This document shows positions 46,473 through 53,350 of a DNA stretch of 53,350 bases, in pieces. The DNA is taken from contig CAZVYN010000020.1 of the NCBI GenBank assembly GCA_964631125.1, positions 1 to 53,350 of the forward strand, read 5' to 3'. The translations under genes and the position numbers were made by a program. This DNA is from CAZVYN01 sp964631125 (GTDB lineage: Bacteria > Eisenbacteria > RBG-16-71-46 > CAIMUX01). Within the stretch, counting starts at the first letter, position 1; the number at the start of each line of letters is the position of its first letter. Below the pieces are notes generated by a model. The model was not told the origin of the DNA and did not search any database. It was given only the letters and a program-made list of their open reading frames with translations.

Positions 46473-46671
46473 TCCCTCGAGCGATTGCTCGCGCAGTTCT
46501 CAGCCGGTCCCCGCCGAACACTGGAAGCCGGACGATCGCCATCGTAACGCCGGGTCTGGCTTTCGGATACGGACCGCCGCGAGACCGATCCGGCGAGCCA
46601 CGGGAGCAGTTCTCCTTCGTAGAAGGCGAATTGCGGGCGGGGGCTGGGCTCAGCGCAGGTTGACGCTCAGG
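46473..46671. other. intergenic, no gene recognised
   Basis: About 200 nt left of the protein-tail fragment. Nothing with a domain or start signal was seen. With the fragment at 46672-46843, the gene-free gap is about 370 nt. Confidence 0.4.
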
Positions 46672-46843
46672 TCAGCCGCGCCGCACCCCTTGCGCCACGT
46701 TACGCAGCCTCTCCCGGATCCGGCTGCCGAGCCGTTCGAACGGGAGCTCGGCGAAGATGTCACGGATGAGTTCGTCGTCCGTGCGCAGCAGACCGCGCGC
46801 AACGGCTCCGGGACCGGCATCAACACGCGTCCCCAAAACCCTT
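46672..46843 (-). pseudogene. C-terminal fragment of an unidentified protein
   Basis: A minus-strand frame ending at 46672 reads ARGLLRTDDELIRDIFAELP then FERLGSRIRERLRNVAQGV, a protein-like, charged helical tail (about 50 residues) that has no start of its own and abuts the stop of the FAD gene. It resembles the ends of some large helicase-type proteins, but I cannot name it. Confidence 0.3.
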
Positions 46844-48075
46844 CTAGAACTTGCGGCTGAACGACACGAGGTCGAGGTCGGGGTCTCCGTCGCCGGCGAT
46901 CAATCCGCGCAGCATCTGGGCCGCCATCATCGAAAAGGTGATGCCGTTGCCGCCATACCCCATCGCGGCGTAGCAATTGACCATGCGGGGCACGCGACCA
47001 ATGGTCGGTGTTCCCGTCGGCGATGTACCGAATGACCCGCACCAGGCGAATTCCGCCGCCGGATCGATGTTGGCAGCAGGGCCTTCAGTTTCTTCGAGAG
47101 CGTTGCGGCCTTGGCGGGGAGCCCGGCGTCGCGCCCGGCGTCGCCTTCGAAGTCTTCGTCTTCGCCGCCACAGATGACGCGATTGTCCGGCGTCGTGCGC
47201 AGGTACAGGTAAGGCTCCGAGGCCTCCCAGATCATCACTGCGCCTTCCCAGATGGCACGCGGCTGTGGTTTGGTTGCGATGGCCCAGGTGGAGCGGATCG
47301 TGTTGCCCATCTTCGGCACGCCCTTGGGCATCTCGTATCCGCTCGCAAAGATGAGGTGGTTGCACGTGATGACGGGGCCGTTCTTCGTGGCAGCCCGAAC
47401 CCGGCGCGCACCGGGCGTGACATCCGTGATTTCGACGGGTGCGCGCATCTGCGCACCCCGGGCAAGCGCTGCATTCAGGAACCCGGCGGCAAGCCGTCGT
47501 GGATCGGCGTTGAAGTTGTCGTAGTCGAGCAACGCCGCGCGGCCGCGGATGCCGAATCGGTCTTGGACCACTCGCTCGGCAAGGAAGCTCGTCTCGAATC
47601 CGGCCCGTCGGCGCGCAGCCTGTTCCTTCAACAGGCCTTCCCGATCGAGCACATCGCCGGAGAGATAGAGCGAGTCGCGATTGACCTGTCCGGCCTCGAT
47701 GCCAAGGTGGCGTGCGCGTTCTCGCAGCGCATGGACCGAGAGGCGTGAGCGCCGCCACAGCCGCTCCGCACGTTCTCGACCGATCTTCTTTGACAGGCGC
47801 GACAGCGGAGTATCGAGTTCATATTGCAGGAGCGCAGTCGATGCGGGAGTAGACCCTTGCAACGGGCCGCGACGATCGACGATGACGACTTTCAGCCCCG
47901 CTTCCGACAGGGCATCAGCAATCAGTGCCCCGGAAATCCCGGCGCCGACGATCAGGACTTCGGTGTCGAGATCCCGGGTGACACGCGATTGTGCGATCGG
48001 CGGCAACCTGCGGGCTTGCCAGACGGACGTGCCGGTACGGAGGTCAAGCGTGTGCGTGGCAGCGATCTCCGTCAC
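46844..48075 (-). pseudogene. FAD-dependent oxidoreductase (DAO family), one frameshift
   Basis: About 411 codons. From ATG 48075: a basic lead, then the dinucleotide fold TEVLIVGAGISGALIADALS, EAGLKVVIVDRRGPLQGSTP (glycine-oxidase/DAO style), SGYEMPKGVPKMGN and YLYLRTTPDNRVICGGEDED. At KLKALLP (about 47073) one base is missing: the match continues in another frame as NIDPAAEFAWCGSFGTSPTG, TPTIGRVPRMVNCYAAMGYG and GNGITFSMMAAQMLRGL, ending SFSRKF. Restoring one base would rebuild a full-length enzyme that transfers electrons from an amino-acid or amine substrate to oxygen or quinone. Whether this is true decay or a sequencing error cannot be told. Confidence 0.8.
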
Positions 48076-48185
48076 CTCCGTCCGGGACTATTTCGGGGAG
48101 CACATAGGAACTTCGAAGGGCATTTTACCTCCTTGGCGGCAGCTTACGGCGCCGGCCTTCAGAGCCCGCAGGGAAAGGCCCCACG

Positions 48186-48704
48186 CTACTTCGCCCCCGG
48201 CCCCGCGAGCATCCACGCGTACGCGGGTTGCACAGTAACGCCAGGCGGCGCAGCGGCGGGCTGGCCGTCGCGCGTGAGGGTGAGCAGGCGCTTGCGGGCC
48301 CGGGGATGCATCTCACCCGCAGCGAGCAGAGCCCGCAGTTCGCGTTCCGACGTCGCAGGATCGCTCGCATCCGCGCAGACCTGGATCAACTCGGTCTCGA
48401 CGTCGAGCCCTTGGGCCTCCGGGAACCCGCCAACGGTCAGCCAGTCCGAGAACGCGCGCTCGATCCGAGTCCTTGACGGCCCGGTGAGAAACGCGGGATC
48501 CGACGGGAGCTTCCGCCCTTGGTGATCGTGCGCTTCCGCGAAACCGAAGGGATAGAGCGGCACTTCCCACGCCCGCCCTCGCAACGCTGTCGCGATTTCC
48601 CGGGACAGCAGCGCGCCGGACGAACCGTTCCCAACCCGGCACGAGCTGGATCTCATCGAAGCACCAGGTGACAGGAGTCCGCCCGCGCGTCGCCGGGACC
48701 CTCC
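48186..48704 (-). pseudogene. DUF4143-type AAA ATPase, deleted and frameshifted
   Basis: Fragments of one ATP-binding protein in order on the minus strand: TPVTWCFDEIQLVPGWERFV (Walker B region, about 48618-48678), then in another frame LSREIATALRGRAWEVPLYP, then FLTGPSRTRIERAFSDWLTV and GGFPEAQGLD, which jumps at once to the family C-terminus VETELIQVCADASDPATSER and PPGVTVQPAYAWML. The N-terminal P-loop half, about a dozen residues after Walker B, and most of the central DUF4143 domain are missing. These proteins are often mobile or toxin-like loci. The lost N-terminal half is replaced by a transposase remnant at 48705, which may mark the insertion that broke it. Confidence 0.65.
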
Positions 48705-49010
48705 GTGATGCGGTCGAAGACGGTCTCGCAGCTCCTGGCCGATCTCGGAGTGGAGCGGAGCCATAGTCGGCCATATGTATCCAACGACAATCCGTACTTC
48801 GACACGCCGGAAACGGATCATCGTGGTCGGATCGAAGAAATGCTGAGCGAAAAACAGGCGACGCTCGACGCGGCCTACGCCGCGCATCCCGAACGGTTCG
48901 TCCATCGACCACCGCAAATTTCCGGGCCGCCAGACAGGGTCTGGATCAACCGACCCACCGAAGTTCCTGCTCCGGGAGCCACGCCAGGCCCGGAAGAGGT
49001 GTTTCACTAA
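48705..49010 (+). pseudogene. IS3-family transposase (OrfB) remnant
   Basis: The 101-codon frame reads TVSQLLADLGVERSHSRPYV then SNDNPY, a hallmark of the rve integrase core of IS3 OrfB, and then jumps to EEMLSEKQATLDAAYAAHPE and RFVHRPPQISGPPDRVWINR, the usual C-terminus. The stretch that should follow NPY (S-E-S-x-F-K-T-x-K and the catalytic-Glu region) is deleted, and the N-terminal half is absent. No terminal inverted repeats or target duplication were seen. It is fused back-to-back with the broken DUF4143 gene. Confidence 0.75.
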
Positions 49011-49139
49011 ACCTGATCGGCGAGTGTCCCAAACGCGTTGACACGTTCCGACATCTATGCCAGCGTCGCTTCAATGCGTCGACGCTCTCTGCGTGCGCTG
49101 GACAGCCCCTTGCTTTTTTTCGTCACAAGGAGATTCGCC

Positions 49140-49751
49140 ATGCAGGTTTGCAAGATCCTCACCGCGTCTGTGGTCCTGCTCGCGCTATGCGCCGTGAGCG
49201 CTGGCGCCCAGCAGACGAGCGGCCAAATGAGCAATATGTCGCACGACGAGATGATGAAATCGATGACGAGCTGGCCGAAGGCATCGCAGGATGCTGCTCA
49301 GGATATGATGAAGAAGTATGGAGCGCCGGCAGCGATGACGGCTGATATGATGATCTGGGGAAAGACGGGCCCGTGGAAGCGCACCGTCATTTTCCGGCAG
49401 GAAGTCGCGCATGAGTTCCCGATGCACCATACCGACGTGATGCAGCAGTGGATCGACTACAAGGCGCCGCCGAAAATGTACGACGAACTGGCGGCGTACG
49501 ACGGCAGCGTGGTACTGGAGCGAACCGTCGGCGAGATGTCGGCGCGCTGCGACAAGGAAGGCGCCAACTTCCTGGCACTTAACCTCGCGGACGAAATTGT
49601 GCGCGGGAAGCTCAGCGTGGACGCTGCCCGAAAAATGTACCTTGCGCAGATCATGCTGATGAAAGCGATGAAGCCTGCGCCCTACACCGAGAAGCTGATG
49701 TTCTCGACGATGACAAACACCAACGATCCCGACGTGCCTGTGAAGGAATAA
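49140..49751 (+). CDS. secreted protein, His/Met-rich N-terminus, family unknown
   Basis: 203 aa from ATG 49140, with AAGGAG 7 nt upstream; the longer frame to 49038 precedes the signal peptide and is unlikely to be translated. Signal peptide of about 21 residues (ILTASVVLLALCAVSAGA), then a helical, Met-rich start (MSNMSHDEMMKSMTSWPKAS), a central beta part with VIFRQEVAHEFPMHHTDVMQ and an acidic end. The Met/His content could point to metal binding, but no motif is conclusive. G/C is visibly lower than in the flanking large genes, consistent with transfer. Complete and not obviously damaged, although it lies inside the decay zone. Confidence 0.75.
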   Translation: MQVCKILTASVVLLALCAVSAGAQQTSGQMSNMSHDEMMKSMTSWPKASQDAAQDMMKKYGAPAAMTADMMIWGKTGPWKRTVIFRQEVAHEFPMHHTDVMQQWIDYKAPPKMYDELAAYDGSVVLERTVGEMSARCDKEGANFLALNLADEIVRGKLSVDAARKMYLAQIMLMKAMKPAPYTEKLMFSTMTNTNDPDVPVKE

Positions 49752-49810
49752 CCGAAGCAACCCCGCGGCCCGGATTCTACTGAGCCCGGGCTGCTGTCAC
49801 CGGTCCCGCA

Positions 49811-50043
49811 GTGATCAACCTCGACGACAGGCTCGCCCTCTTCGACGCCCATTGGACGCCGCGAGTCGTCGCGACCCTCAATGGCTACGAGGTGAAGGTC
49901 GCGCGCCTGCCCCATCGATACGGATTCGCCGTTCCGTGCCCCGAACGACGCATGGGTGTGAGTCGTCGCATCACCGAATGCTGATCGACCGGGCCGCGTC
50001 GACTCCCACCCCGGTGACAGACCCTGAAAGGATTCCGCAGTGA
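49811..50043 (+). pseudogene. truncated cupin-domain protein
   Basis: From GTG 49811 the frame reads VINLDDRLALFDAHWTPRVV and ATLNGYEVKVARL, the first 33 residues of a common small cupin (typical start INL..KLALF..HW.P..VA.LN.Y..K). The metal-binding core (H-x-H...E) is absent, and the frame ends after about 24 unrelated codons at 49984. In another frame, MLIDRAASTPTPVTDPERIP (about 49980-50040) resembles the end of the same family. So the central half is deleted and the frame shifted. It overlaps the start of the flavodoxin-like gene. Confidence 0.55.
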
Positions 50044-51119
50044 GCATGCCGCCCGTCCGCACGCGTGATGAGTATGTCCCGCTCACCCGGGAGCAATTCC
50101 GCGAACGCTTCATGGCACGCTTTTACGATCCCGTGTTCGAAGGGATCTCCGCCGAACTCGAGCGGGTTTTCGAGAGGGCGTGGGACGGGTACATCGGCTA
50201 CCGCAAGTCGCCGCGCAAGCAGCCTGCCGGCGCCGGCTTCGCCGATCCCGCCTTCGAGCTGCCCGTCGAATGGTTGGCGACGCGCGATGCCATCGCATCG
50301 GCCGAGCACCGCCACCGTGATCCTGCCGGGCCCTCACGGATCCTGGTCGTCAACGCGTCGACGCGAAGCGAACACACCTGCCCAGGCGAGATCTCGAAGA
50401 CCCGTCGCCTCGCCGAGGCGGCACAGGCCGTCATCGAGTCACAGGAGGGGTTCGAGGTGGATTTTCTCGACCTCTCCACGCTCGCCGACGAGCCCTGGAA
50501 GGTGATCCATCCATGCAAGGCATGCGTGTCGACCACCATGCCACTCTGTCACTGGCCCTGTTCCTGTTATCCAAACCACGCACTCGGGCAAACCAACGAC
50601 TGGATGGCCGAGATCTATCCCAGGTGGACCGCGGCCCACGGCGTGATGCTGGTGTGTCCGGTGCACTGGTACCAGGCTCCCGCAAGCCTCAAGCTGATGA
50701 TCGACCGGCTGGTATGTGCCGATGGAGGCAATGCCGATCCGACGACCACCCGCGGCAAGGATCCGGCACTCGCCAAGGCGATCGAACTCGAGGGATGGGA
50801 TTATCCGAAGCACCTTGCGGGGCGCGGCTTCGCGGTCCTCACGCACGGCGATGCATCCGGACCCGAGACGCTGCGGCGACTGCTTGCTGAATGGCTCACC
50901 GACATCGGAATGATCCAGGCGGGAGCCCAGGCCGTTGTCGACACGTGGATCGGGTACTATCGCCCGTACGCCACAAGCCACGAGGATCTCGACGCCAGCC
51001 CCGAAACGTTCGCGCTCGCGGAAAGTGCGGCTGCATCGCTGGTCGGCTTGGTCCGACAGCTCCGCGACGGCACGTATCGTCGCCCCGACGAGCACGTCGA
51101 CGCCCCGCGCGAGAAATGA
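50040..51119 (+). CDS. NADPH-dependent FMN-reductase/flavodoxin-fold protein
   Basis: 359 aa; GTG start at 50040 with AAAGGA 7 nt upstream (an ATG at 50046 is the alternative). A helical lead of about 95 residues with REQFRERFMARFYDPVFE is followed by a flavodoxin-like fold: RILVVNASTRSEHTCPGEIS is the FMN-phosphate loop, then VDFLDLSTLADEPW, a Cys-rich loop (PCKACVSTTMPLCHWPCSCY), GVMLVCPVHWYQAPASLKLM and GFAVLTHGDASG. Family members reduce FMN or quinones with NAD(P)H. The four close Cys residues are unusual and could hold a metal. Intact, inside the decay zone; its 3' end overlaps the EgtD-like remnant. Confidence 0.8.
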   Translation: MSMPPVRTRDEYVPLTREQFRERFMARFYDPVFEGISAELERVFERAWDGYIGYRKSPRKQPAGAGFADPAFELPVEWLATRDAIASAEHRHRDPAGPSRILVVNASTRSEHTCPGEISKTRRLAEAAQAVIESQEGFEVDFLDLSTLADEPWKVIHPCKACVSTTMPLCHWPCSCYPNHALGQTNDWMAEIYPRWTAAHGVMLVCPVHWYQAPASLKLMIDRLVCADGGNADPTTTRGKDPALAKAIELEGWDYPKHLAGRGFAVLTHGDASGPETLRRLLAEWLTDIGMIQAGAQAVVDTWIGYYRPYATSHEDLDASPETFALAESAAASLVGLVRQLRDGTYRRPDEHVDAPREK

Positions 51120-51232
51120 TCCTCCGGATCGGTCCAGAGGCAGGTCACGGCGAAGCCCGCGTTGCTGATCAGGGCATCGAGCATCGGGCGGTTGTACTTG
51201 TACGATGACTCGATCCAGATCGTCTCACCCGC
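51112..51232 (-). pseudogene. C-terminal remnant of EgtD-like histidine methyltransferase
   Basis: On the minus strand one frame reads AGETIWIESSYKYNRPMLDA then LISNAGFAVTCLWTDPEDHF. In EgtD-type methyltransferases the C-terminus contains G-E-T-I-W-T-E-S-S-Y-K-Y followed by a helix, A-G-F and W-x-D-x-E-x-x-F, so the match is close over about 40 residues. Nothing upstream continues it (a Gly/Asp repeat follows). The rest of the gene, over 280 residues, is missing here. EgtD makes the trimethylhistidine used by EgtB, found intact 7 kb away. Confidence 0.6.
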
Positions 51233-51858
51233 AGCGCCGCGTTCACCGCCGTCACCGCCGTCACCGCCGTCACCACGTGGATGCGCGCCGTGTCGAGCAG
51301 CGACAACGAGAACTCGACTCCGCGCAACAATAGCGGCAGCTCCGTCACGTACTTCTCGTCGACGTAGGCCTGATCCTCCACGCCCGGCACAACCACCGTC
51401 AGCCCGCGCCCAACATCCAGACTGTTGCTCGGCTGAAGGAAAGTTTGGACGTCGGCCGATAGTAAGCATGCGACTCGGCTCGCCCGGCGCAACGGCTTCA
51501 GGCGAGCAATCTCCGCTGCCTCTCGCGATCGCAAGGCATGCCACAGATCCCAGTCCTGTTGGAGTCCGAGCCAGAAGTCCGCGCTCATTCCGGTCACGCG
51601 CGCCAACCGAAGAGCCGTGTCCGGAGTCACGCTCCGCTTCCCGCGAACAACTTCGTTCAGCCGCGGAAAGGAAACCCCGAGTTGGATGGCAAACGCGGAC
51701 TGCGAGATGCCGAGCGGCTTCAGGAATTCCTCCAGTAGCATCTCGCCCGGGTGCGTCGGCGACTGCGCGGTCGGCCGCCGCCGCTCCACCAACGACGCGC
51801 GCGAGCGCCCCGCTCGGTTAGTGGTCGTCGGTGACTTCGACTTCGCTGGCATGTCCAT
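51169..51858 (-). CDS. higA: HigA-type antitoxin with unexplained C-terminal extension
   Basis: Start at ATG 51858 or 51852, overlapping the end of the toxin gene by about 40 nt. The first 126 codons are HigA: THPGEMLLEEFLKPLGISQS, AFAIQLGVSFPRLNEVVRGK, RSVTPDTALRLARVTGMSAD and FWLGLQQDWDLWHALRSREA, ending near LKPLRRA (about 51481), where relatives stop. The frame then runs on for about 100 codons (LDVGRGLTVVVPGVEDQAYV, DEKYVTELPLLLRGVEFSLS) without a family I recognise. That tail passes through the 9-nt repeat and the EgtD-like remnant, so it is probably readthrough into decayed DNA after loss of the stop. The HTH domain itself looks intact and should bind its own operator. Confidence 0.8.
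   Translation of the reverse strand: MDMPAKSKSPTTTNRAGRSRASLVERRRPTAQSPTHPGEMLLEEFLKPLGISQSAFAIQLGVSFPRLNEVVRGKRSVTPDTALRLARVTGMSADFWLGLQQDWDLWHALRSREAAEIARLKPLRRASRVACLLSADVQTFLQPSNSLDVGRGLTVVVPGVEDQAYVDEKYVTELPLLLRGVEFSLSLLDTARIHVVTAVTAVTAVNAALRVRRSGSSHRTSTTARCSMP
51242..51277. repeat. 9-nt tandem repeat GTCACCGCC, four units
   Basis: Four head-to-tail units, two identical and the outer two slightly changed. On the minus strand they read Thr-Ala-Val repeats inside the extended HigA frame, and in another frame Gly-Asp-Gly. Too short and regular for a CRISPR; likely slippage. Confidence 0.85.
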
Positions 51859-52111
51859 CCTCCCACCGGAAGCAAACTCGATACTGATCGTTGATCCGAA
51901 TGCTGTGCCTGCCCGCTCGATCTCCACCGAGACGCTCCAGCCGGTTGCCCGGGGGAATCGCCAGCTCGCGGAGATCTCGCACCCGATTCAACTGCGCCAA
52001 CTTGCGGCGCGCAATTGGCCACAAGACTTCGGGACACGCTCTGCGCGCCCGCCGGCCGGGTAGCCCGTTGAACAGGTCCTCCGCAGCGTCATCGGCGAAT
52101 GAGCGTGTCAT
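51818..52111 (-). CDS. higB: HigB-type RelE-family toxin
   Basis: 97 aa from ATG 52111 (ORF-start alternative at 52135). The sequence MTRSFADDAAEDLFNGLPGR then RKLAQLNRVRDLRELAIPPG, NRLERLGGDRAGRHSIRIND and QYRVCFRWEDG has all the landmarks of HigB/RelE mRNA interferases, including the L-x-x-P-P-G-N-R-L-E and S-I-R-I-N-x-Q-x-R-I/V-x-F blocks. Toxin-first order with overlapping antitoxin is normal for higBA. The toxin cleaves mRNA on ribosomes and is neutralised by HigA. The gene appears complete. A sigma-70-like promoter with a perfect -10 lies just upstream, close enough for a leaderless message. Confidence 0.87.
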   Translation of the reverse strand: MTRSFADDAAEDLFNGLPGRRARRACPEVLWPIARRKLAQLNRVRDLRELAIPPGNRLERLGGDRAGRHSIRINDQYRVCFRWEDGHASEVEVTDDH

Positions 52112-52118
52112 GGCACCC

Positions 52119-52148
52119 ATTATAACGGCTGTCATGGTAGAGCGTCAG
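52119..52148 (-). promoter_or_regulatory. sigma-70-like promoter of higBA
   Basis: On the minus strand CTGACG (52148-52143, four of six to TTGACA), an 18-nt spacer and a perfect TATAAT (52124-52119). Transcription would start around 52112, one or two nucleotides before the toxin ATG (52111). Confidence 0.6.
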
Positions 52149-52278
52149 GTCACCGTTTGGGCTTGGTTTGCCGCCGGGCGGTGCTACGATCGTTGCGCCC
52201 ATTCGACGAGCCACCCCGGCTCATGCCTGGCCCGAAGCCCGCGTACTCACTCCGCCCGGAGCGGCCGCAAGGAAACAA

Positions 52279-53350
52279 ATGCTCACTCCACATCCTCGTC
52301 CCCTGCATCCTCTGCTCTGCGCATTTCTCCCCCTGCTCATCAGCGGTGAGCCGCACCGGGAGCCGCTGGCTTCGCCCGCGCGGCCCCCCGCGCCGGTGGT
52401 CCCGGCTGTGGAAGCGGCCGCCCCCGCCGCCGGCATCGACCAAGGCTGGTGGCAGACCGTCTCCAAGCAGATCGAGCGCGGGGAGTACCACGCATCCGCC
52501 ACTCCCGCCGGACTCCAGGCCCCCAATCGCGCCCAAGATCTCCGCACCTACTTCCTCGCTGACGGGATCGATGTGGCGCCGCGGCAGCGCGACGCCGCGT
52601 CTGCGTGGCGCTTCGGCTGGCGCACCACCCGCTGGGGGCGCGAGAACTCCATGCAGTCCGTCGAACCGAATGCAGTCGAGCCGGAAGCGCAAGGCGCGCG
52701 CGTGCTCTATGCGCGCCCCGGCTTCGACGAGTGGTACGAGAACAAGAAGGAAGGGATCGAGCAGGGCTTCACGGTGCACGCTCGGCCTTCCGGCGAAGGT
52801 TGGCTCCGCCTCACAGGGCGGCTGGAGGGCGCCCTCCGCGCAGAGCTACGGGAAGCGGCCGGCGCCGTGGACTTCCTCGACGAGCACGGGGCATGTGTCC
52901 TGCGCTACGCGGAGCTGCATGCGTGGGACGCCGGCGGACTTGCGCTTCCTTCGCGCCTGTCGATCGAGGGTGGGGAGCTGGCGATCTCGGTCGATGATCG
53001 CGAGGCGACCTACCCCATCACCATCGATCCGCTGATGACCTCCCCGAGTTGGACCGCCGAGAGCGACCAGGCCAGCGCCCAGTTCGGCCTCTCGGTGGCG
53101 ACGGCAGGGGACGTCAACGCCGACGGCTTCTCCGACGTCATCATCGGCGCCTACCTCTACGACAACGGGCAAACAGATGAGGGGCGCGCCTTCGTCTATC
53201 ACGGCTCTGCCGCGGGCCTCAGCGTCTCCCCGGCCTGGACCGCGGAGAGCAACCAGGCCAGCGCCCAGTTCGGCCGCTCGGTGGCGACGGCGGGGGACGT
53301 GAACGGCGACGGCTTCTCCGACGTCATCGTCGGCGCTGATGGCTACGACA
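52279..53350 (+). CDS. FG-GAP repeat surface protein (partial, right edge)
   Basis: Open from ATG 52279 (AAGGA 5-9 nt upstream) to the end of the window, 357 codons so far. N-terminal signal-like region (HPLLCAFLPLLISG), then a Pro/Ala linker and a beta-rich domain of about 180 residues (ARVLYARPGFDEWYENKKEG, FTVHARPSGEGWLRLTGRLE) ending ATYPITIDPL. FG-GAP modules of 62 residues follow: SAQFGLSVATAGDVNADGFS, DVIIGAYLYDNGQTDEGRAF, then the next copy. This is the layout of integrin-alpha-like bacterial surface proteins that carry many copies. The C-terminal anchoring signal lies outside the window. Confidence 0.88.
   Translation, partial: MLTPHPRPLHPLLCAFLPLLISGEPHREPLASPARPPAPVVPAVEAAAPAAGIDQGWWQTVSKQIERGEYHASATPAGLQAPNRAQDLRTYFLADGIDVAPRQRDAASAWRFGWRTTRWGRENSMQSVEPNAVEPEAQGARVLYARPGFDEWYENKKEGIEQGFTVHARPSGEGWLRLTGRLEGALRAELREAAGAVDFLDEHGACVLRYAELHAWDAGGLALPSRLSIEGGELAISVDDREATYPITIDPLMTSPSWTAESDQASAQFGLSVATAGDVNADGFSDVIIGAYLYDNGQTDEGRAFVYHGSAAGLSVSPAWTAESNQASAQFGRSVATAGDVNGDGFSDVIVGADGYD
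53050..53350 (+). repeat. 186-nt coding tandem repeat (FG-GAP modules)
   Basis: The segment starting at 53050 recurs at 53236 with only a few changes over the first 70 nt, at a distance of 186 nt (62 codons). The second unit is cut by the right edge. The DNA-level similarity suggests recent duplication. Confidence 0.85.

Noticed and set aside
48705..49010. A complete IS3 insertion sequence
   Set aside because: Only two pieces of OrfB remain, with no OrfA, inverted repeats or target duplication seen.
49038..49139. Upstream start for the secreted Met/His-rich protein
   Set aside because: The signal peptide begins at 49140 right after AAGGAG; the upstream part lacks a start signal.
51242..51277. 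Short regular repeat, possible CRISPR
   Set aside because: Units are 9 nt with no spacers and lie inside a coding frame; simple slippage explains it.

Overview
High-GC bacterial chromosome fragment, gene-dense, with no rRNA, tRNA, CRISPR array or phage module recognised. Several secreted proteins end in a FlgD-like beta domain with a conserved WDGRD..GxYFVRL core and a basic C-terminal tail, one protein carries repeated ACC-x5-C cysteine modules with a WGRIK tail, and there are FG-GAP/VCBS and ASPIC/UnbV repeats. This mix is typical of FCB-group candidate phyla such as Candidatus Eisenbacteria and its neighbours. The assignment is an inference from protein style, not from a marker gene.

Layout. 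1-6.6 kb: an AIM24-family protein with a GYF_2 domain (cut by the left edge), a DUF533 protein, an MsbA-type ABC exporter, a TPR protein and a hybrid histidine kinase/response regulator. 7-13 kb: an acyl-ACP-desaturase-like diiron protein, three similar ATP-grasp ligases of 404-406 aa, an ECF-S-like membrane protein and a Cys-containing lipoprotein. Next comes a tiny lmo0937-family membrane protein with a near-consensus sigma-54 site upstream and a strong intrinsic terminator downstream. 13.5-26.9 kb: secreted enzymes (PQQ-type sugar dehydrogenase, S8 subtilase with VCBS/ASPIC repeats, M36-like metallopeptidase, Cys-module protein) around an S51-like peptidase/esterase pair and two DUF2157-like membrane proteins.

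27-32 kb: a tight operon with a fourth ATP-grasp enzyme, an esterase-like hydrolase, a GCS2-type amidoligase fused to two CBS domains, and an aspartoacylase/succinylglutamate-desuccinylase-like metallohydrolase, followed by a 42-aa membrane protein. With the three ATP-grasp genes further left, the window holds five putative ATP-dependent carboxylate-amine ligases. I regard this as the best candidate for an undescribed small-molecule or peptide-modification system. 33-43 kb: a broken AraC regulator, a DUF6265 protein, a Ser/Thr kinase with a PKD-like exterior, a dienelactone hydrolase, a four-gene uncharacterised membrane operon (DUF6754 type) and a membrane SpoIIE phosphatase. 43 kb: an intact EgtB (ergothioneine pathway).

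45.6-52.1 kb is a decay zone. It holds a frameshifted FAD oxidoreductase, an internally deleted DUF4143 ATPase, an internally deleted IS3 transposase, a truncated cupin and a short C-terminal piece of an EgtD-like methyltransferase. Between these lie intact genes: a DUF1801/DUF6958 protein, a secreted protein, a flavodoxin-like FMN reductase and a HigBA toxin-antitoxin pair. The right edge enters an FG-GAP repeat surface protein. Family names come from recognising motifs by eye; no database search was run.
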